A stretch of DNA of 35,660 bases from positions 1-35,660 of the forward strand of contig DUSI01000015.1 of assembly GCA_012842685.1 (NCBI GenBank). The letters are read 5' to 3'. Shown here piece by piece: positions 32,962-35,660 of this stretch (its first letter is position 1; each line of letters begins with the position of its first letter). A program made the position numbers and the translations under genes. The DNA is from Candidatus Fermentithermobacillaceae bacterium (lineage in GTDB: Bacteria; Bacillota; Sulfobacillia; Fermentithermobacillales; Fermentithermobacillaceae). Under the pieces are notes generated by a model that was given only the letters and a program-made list of their open reading frames with translations, was not told the DNA's origin and ran no database searches.

Positions 32962-35358
32962 CGCCAGTCTCCTCTTCAGGATGGGCAGCGCCTCCCTGTT
33001 GCTGCTTGTCTTGCTCAGGAGGTCTATGAGGGCCTCGAGGACCTTATCTGGCTCGAGGTCGTTGGTCATCTTCCTGAAGAGCCACATGGCCTCCATCTCT
33101 TCCTTGGTCTGCAGGAGCTCCTCTTTGCGGGTACCCGACCTCTTGATGTCTATGGCCGGGAAGATCCTGCGCTCAGAGAGCTTCCTGTCGAGGTGGACTT
33201 CCATGTTGCCGGTTCCTTTGAACTCTTCGTAGATGACGTCGTCCATCCTGGAGCCGGTGTCTATGAGGCAGGTGCCAAGTATGGTAAGGCTGCCGCCTTC
33301 TTCTATATTTCTGGCAGCGCCGAAGAACTTCTTGGGCTTGTTGAACGCAGCCGGATCCATACCTCCCGAGAGCGTCCTGCCCGAAGTGGGCTCTATGAGG
33401 TTGTAGGCCCTGGTCATCCTGGTGATGCTGTCCAGGAGCACCACGACGTCTCTCCCGGTCTCGACGAGGCGCTTGGCGCGCTCGAGGACCATCTCGGCGA
33501 CCCTGGCGTGGTTCTCCGGAGGCTCGTCGAAAGTGGACGCTATAACCTCCCCGTTCACCGAACGCTGCATGTCGGTGACTTCCTCCGGTCGCTCGTCTAT
33601 GAGGAGGACCATTAGGTACGTCTCCGGATGGTTGGTCGTTATCGCGTTGGCTATGTTCTTGAGGAGGACCGTCTTACCGGCTTTGGGCGGCGAGACGATG
33701 AGTCCCCTCTGTCCCTTGCCGATGGGCGCCACGAGGTCGAGGAGCCTTCCGGAGATGTTGTCCTTCGTGGTCTCGAGCTTGAACCTTTCATTCGGGAATA
33801 TGGGCGTAAGGCCTTCGAAGTTGGGTCGCTCCCGGGCAAGTTCGGGATCCTCACCGTTTATGGCTTCTATGCGGAGAAGCCCGTAGTACCTCTCTGTATC
33901 GTGAGGCGGGCGCACCTGCCCGGAAACCAGGTCTCCCGTCCTGAGGTCAAACTTCCTGATCTGGGAAGGCGAGATGTAAATATCGTCCTTGCTCGGGAAG
34001 TAGAACGCAGGCCTCAAGAATCCGTACCCTTCGTTCAATATCTCCAGGAGGCCTTCGGCGAAGATGAGCCCTCCGGCCTGGGTGCGGGCCTTGAGGATCT
34101 CGAAGACCAGTTCCTTCTTGCGGAAGCTCGAGTACCCGGCGATCCCCAGCTCTCTGGCTATCCGCTGGAGGTCAACGAGGGTCATGTTGGAAAGCTCCCG
34201 CATGCTAGGCCCCGCGTCGGGTCTTGCGCGAGGGGCCACTTTGGCCGGACGAACGTAGAGAACATCGGCAGGCGGCTCCTGCTGGGCCTGGAGCTGCCTT
34301 GCGTCCCGCCCGTCAAACGTCCTCTGCTCCGGGGCAGGCCTCAGATCTGCCTGTTCGGACGCCGGCGTCCTGAGCCTCGGAGTCTCCGGCGTAACCCGCT
34401 GGAACCCAGGCCGCTCCAGCCGCTCGGCATTAGGCCGCTCCTGCACGGCGCGGGGAGCGATCTTCGGCTGGGCAGGGCGCTCTGCCTGAGCTCCGGGGAC
34501 GGAGCTCGGCTGATACGGGTAGCTCCCGGGGAACGGCCTGTCGGTTATGGTGCGGCCGAACCTGTCGGGTGCCTGGACGCGCGGAAATTCAAGGGCGGTC
34601 TTCTCTTCGAGAGCCGCTTCTCTGGGCGGCGCTCCGGCCGGCACGACTTCTTCGGAGACCGGCGGCATCTCGGCGGGAACCGGCTCCATGGGTACCGGGG
34701 CAGGGGGTACGGGCTGGGCCGGCTCCTCCGCTGGCGTACCTACCTGGGGAGGAACGCTCTCCTGCGCGGCTACTTCCTGTTCACGGGCCTCCGTCACGGG
34801 AGCTCCGGCCTCAGGAGGCACGGCTACATCTAGAGAGGATACGGTTCCACCGGCTTCGCTGGGAGAAACTTGGGAAATGGTGTCGCCTTCGACGGTTTCT
34901 TCGGACTTCTTCCTCGTACGGCGGGCTGCTCGGGTTTTCGCGGGCTTCTCAGGTTCTGCCTCAATAGGCCCTGCTTCAGGGGGAGGCACGGAAGATACGG
35001 TCTCCTCCCCTTCGCCCGGAGGTTTCCCCTTGCGCCTACCGCCACGCCTCTTACCGGTATCCTCGGCGACCTCAATAGCCGCAGCACCCTCAGGCTGCTC
35101 TTCCTTTGCCGTCTCAGACGTCACGGCGCTCTCACCGGTCTCAGGCGAGGCTTCTCCGGAGGTGGCCTTCCTTGTGGTCCTGCGGGGACGTTTGGCTGGG
35201 GGCGTTTCTTGGGGGACCTCGGCGGCCTGGACCTCTTGGGTGGCTTCACCGGCCGCCCCTTCCTCTGGGCCCGTTTTGGTCCTTACCCGCCGCCTGGTTC
35301 TGGACGTCTCCGGCGGCGCGTCCGCATTTTTGGTCTCTTTGGTTTCTTCCTTTTGCAT
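32950..35358 (-). CDS. rho: Transcription termination factor Rho with a ~385-residue disordered N-terminal extension
   Basis: About 802 residues. From the methionine encoded at 34203 a standard Rho of about 417 residues follows: an N-terminal helical domain ([15 protein letters not shown]), the RNA-binding cold-shock domain (L-N-E-G-Y-G-F-L-R), Walker A in S-P-P-K-A-G-K-T, Walker B in [10 protein letters not shown] and the R-loop segment R-S-G-T-R-K-E-E-L. The preceding ~385 residues are unusually long for Rho, rich in Pro, Ala, Glu, Thr and Arg, with several basic clusters (such as K-R-P-R-R-T-T-R-K and R-R-G-G-R-R-K-G-K) separated by acidic stretches. It is probably disordered and may add nucleic-acid contacts. 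GTG at 35361 or ATG at 35358 could be the start; both follow AGGAGA. Confidence 0.96.
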   Translation of the reverse strand: MQKEETKETKNADAPPETSRTRRRVRTKTGPEEGAAGEATQEVQAAEVPQETPPAKRPRRTTRKATSGEASPETGESAVTSETAKEEQPEGAAAIEVAEDTGKRRGGRRKGKPPGEGEETVSSVPPPEAGPIEAEPEKPAKTRAARRTRKKSEETVEGDTISQVSPSEAGGTVSSLDVAVPPEAGAPVTEAREQEVAAQESVPPQVGTPAEEPAQPVPPAPVPMEPVPAEMPPVSEEVVPAGAPPREAALEEKTALEFPRVQAPDRFGRTITDRPFPGSYPYQPSSVPGAQAERPAQPKIAPRAVQERPNAERLERPGFQRVTPETPRLRTPASEQADLRPAPEQRTFDGRDARQLQAQQEPPADVLYVRPAKVAPRARPDAGPSMRELSNMTLVDLQRIARELGIAGYSSFRKKELVFEILKARTQAGGLIFAEGLLEILNEGYGFLRPAFYFPSKDDIYISPSQIRKFDLRTGDLVSGQVRPPHDTERYYGLLRIEAINGEDPELARERPNFEGLTPIFPNERFKLETTKDNISGRLLDLVAPIGKGQRGLIVSPPKAGKTVLLKNIANAITTNHPETYLMVLLIDERPEEVTDMQRSVNGEVIASTFDEPPENHARVAEMVLERAKRLVETGRDVVVLLDSITRMTRAYNLIEPTSGRTLSGGMDPAAFNKPKKFFGAARNIEEGGSLTILGTCLIDTGSRMDDVIYEEFKGTGNMEVHLDRKLSERRIFPAIDIKRSGTRKEELLQTKEEMEAMWLFRKMTNDLEPDKVLEALIDLLSKTSSNREALPILKRRLALMR

Positions 35359-35518
35359 CACGTCACATCTCCTATGGGCGTCGGCAAACCTGGAATCCGC
35401 TGCCCGAGCATTTGGAAGGATAAGGATATATGGAAACTGGCGACCCGATAGTGCGCTTACCGGGCATTCATAGACTTATGGGGACACATCGGTAGGCGGA
35501 ATCTCGCTTTCCTACTCG

Positions 35519-35547
35519 AAACTATCATACGCATTTCTACCAGTCAA
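35519..35547 (-). promoter_or_regulatory. Possible sigma-A promoter for rho
   Basis: TTGACT (35542-35547), a 17-base spacer and TAGTTT (35519-35524) on the minus strand lie just after the transaldolase stop codon, with TG one base before the -10. The -35 matches at 5/6 but the -10 at only 3/6. If used, the rho mRNA would have a leader of about 150 bases. No other candidate in this gap is better. Confidence 0.35.
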
Positions 35548-35555
35548 GATTCAGT

Positions 35556-35660
35556 CTAACCCAGCTCCTTCTGGACTTTAGCCCAGTCCTCCTGGAACCT
35601 CTTTATGCCGATGTCCGTAAGCGGGTGACGGACCATCTGCTCCAGCACCTTGAAAGGCAC
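35556..35660 (-). CDS. Transaldolase / fructose-6-phosphate aldolase family, C-terminal end
   Basis: The last 34 codons of a gene that enters from the right edge. The sequence includes [16 protein letters not shown], followed by I-G-I-K-R-F, D-W and a lysine-rich end. This is the characteristic C-terminus of the small transaldolase/FSA family (TalC). These enzymes act in the non-oxidative pentose phosphate pathway or cleave fructose 6-phosphate. The catalytic lysine is outside the window. In B. subtilis the transaldolase gene (ywjH) also lies close upstream of rho. Confidence 0.85.
   Translation of the reverse strand: MPFKVLEQMVRHPLTDIGIKRFQEDWAKVQKELG

Overview
The window is a GC-rich, tightly packed stretch of a bacterial chromosome in which every supported gene is on the minus strand. 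SpoIIID, SpoIID and SpoIIQ mark an endospore former. The flagellar set (FlgM/FlgN/FlgK/FlgL/FliW/CsrA/FliD, FlhO/FlhP) marks a motile member of the Bacillota. A V-type rather than F-type ATPase, base composition and frequent GTG/TTG starts suggest an anaerobic, possibly thermophilic, Clostridia-like lineage, but the species cannot be named from this sequence.

Layout in transcription order, from high to low coordinate. (1) 35660-32611: the end of a transaldolase gene, rho with a very long disordered N-terminus, and rpmE with its own promoter and terminator. (2) 32544-24158: a translation and wall-precursor block: a DUF1385 membrane protein, prfA, prmC, a Sua5-YwlE fusion, rpiB, a DUF436 protein, a dCMP deaminase, a WecA/TagO-type transferase and a UDP-GlcNAc 2-epimerase. 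(3) 23979-15085: a complete V-type ATPase operon (H-I-K-E-C-F-A-B-D) whose K subunit carries the Na+-site residues. (4) 14812-9587: murA, spoIID, spoIIQ, spoIIID and mbl; mbl is broken by one extra base in a C6 run. (5) 9524-5971: flhO, flhP, a short rod-binding protein, fabZ and metK. (6) 5917-1: an unknown membrane-anchored protein, comFC, yvyF, then flgM-flgN-flgK-flgL-fliW-csrA and the start of fliD.

Gene order closely follows the Bacillus subtilis region rho-rpmE-prfA-prmC-ywlC-ywlE-rpiB-ywlG-mnaA-[atp]-murAA-spoIID-spoIIQ-spoIIID-mbl-flhO-flhP-fabZ. The striking difference is that the V-type operon sits where B. subtilis carries its F-type atp operon.

Several promoters can be read directly: sigma-D-like sites before flgM and fliD, a sigma-F-like site before spoIIQ, a sigma-E-like site before spoIID and a sigma-A-like site before rpmE. 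Together they predict the expected flagellar checkpoint (FlgM/sigma-D, FliW/CsrA) and the forespore/mother-cell split of sporulation genes. No tRNA, rRNA, insertion sequence, CRISPR array or prophage was seen. No gene-free gap exceeds 300 bases. The largest gaps are 12056-12341, which holds the sigma-F site and nothing else recognised; 14813-15084, which holds a nested inverted repeat; 11000-11245, which holds GC hairpins; and 13317-13537, which holds the sigma-E site.
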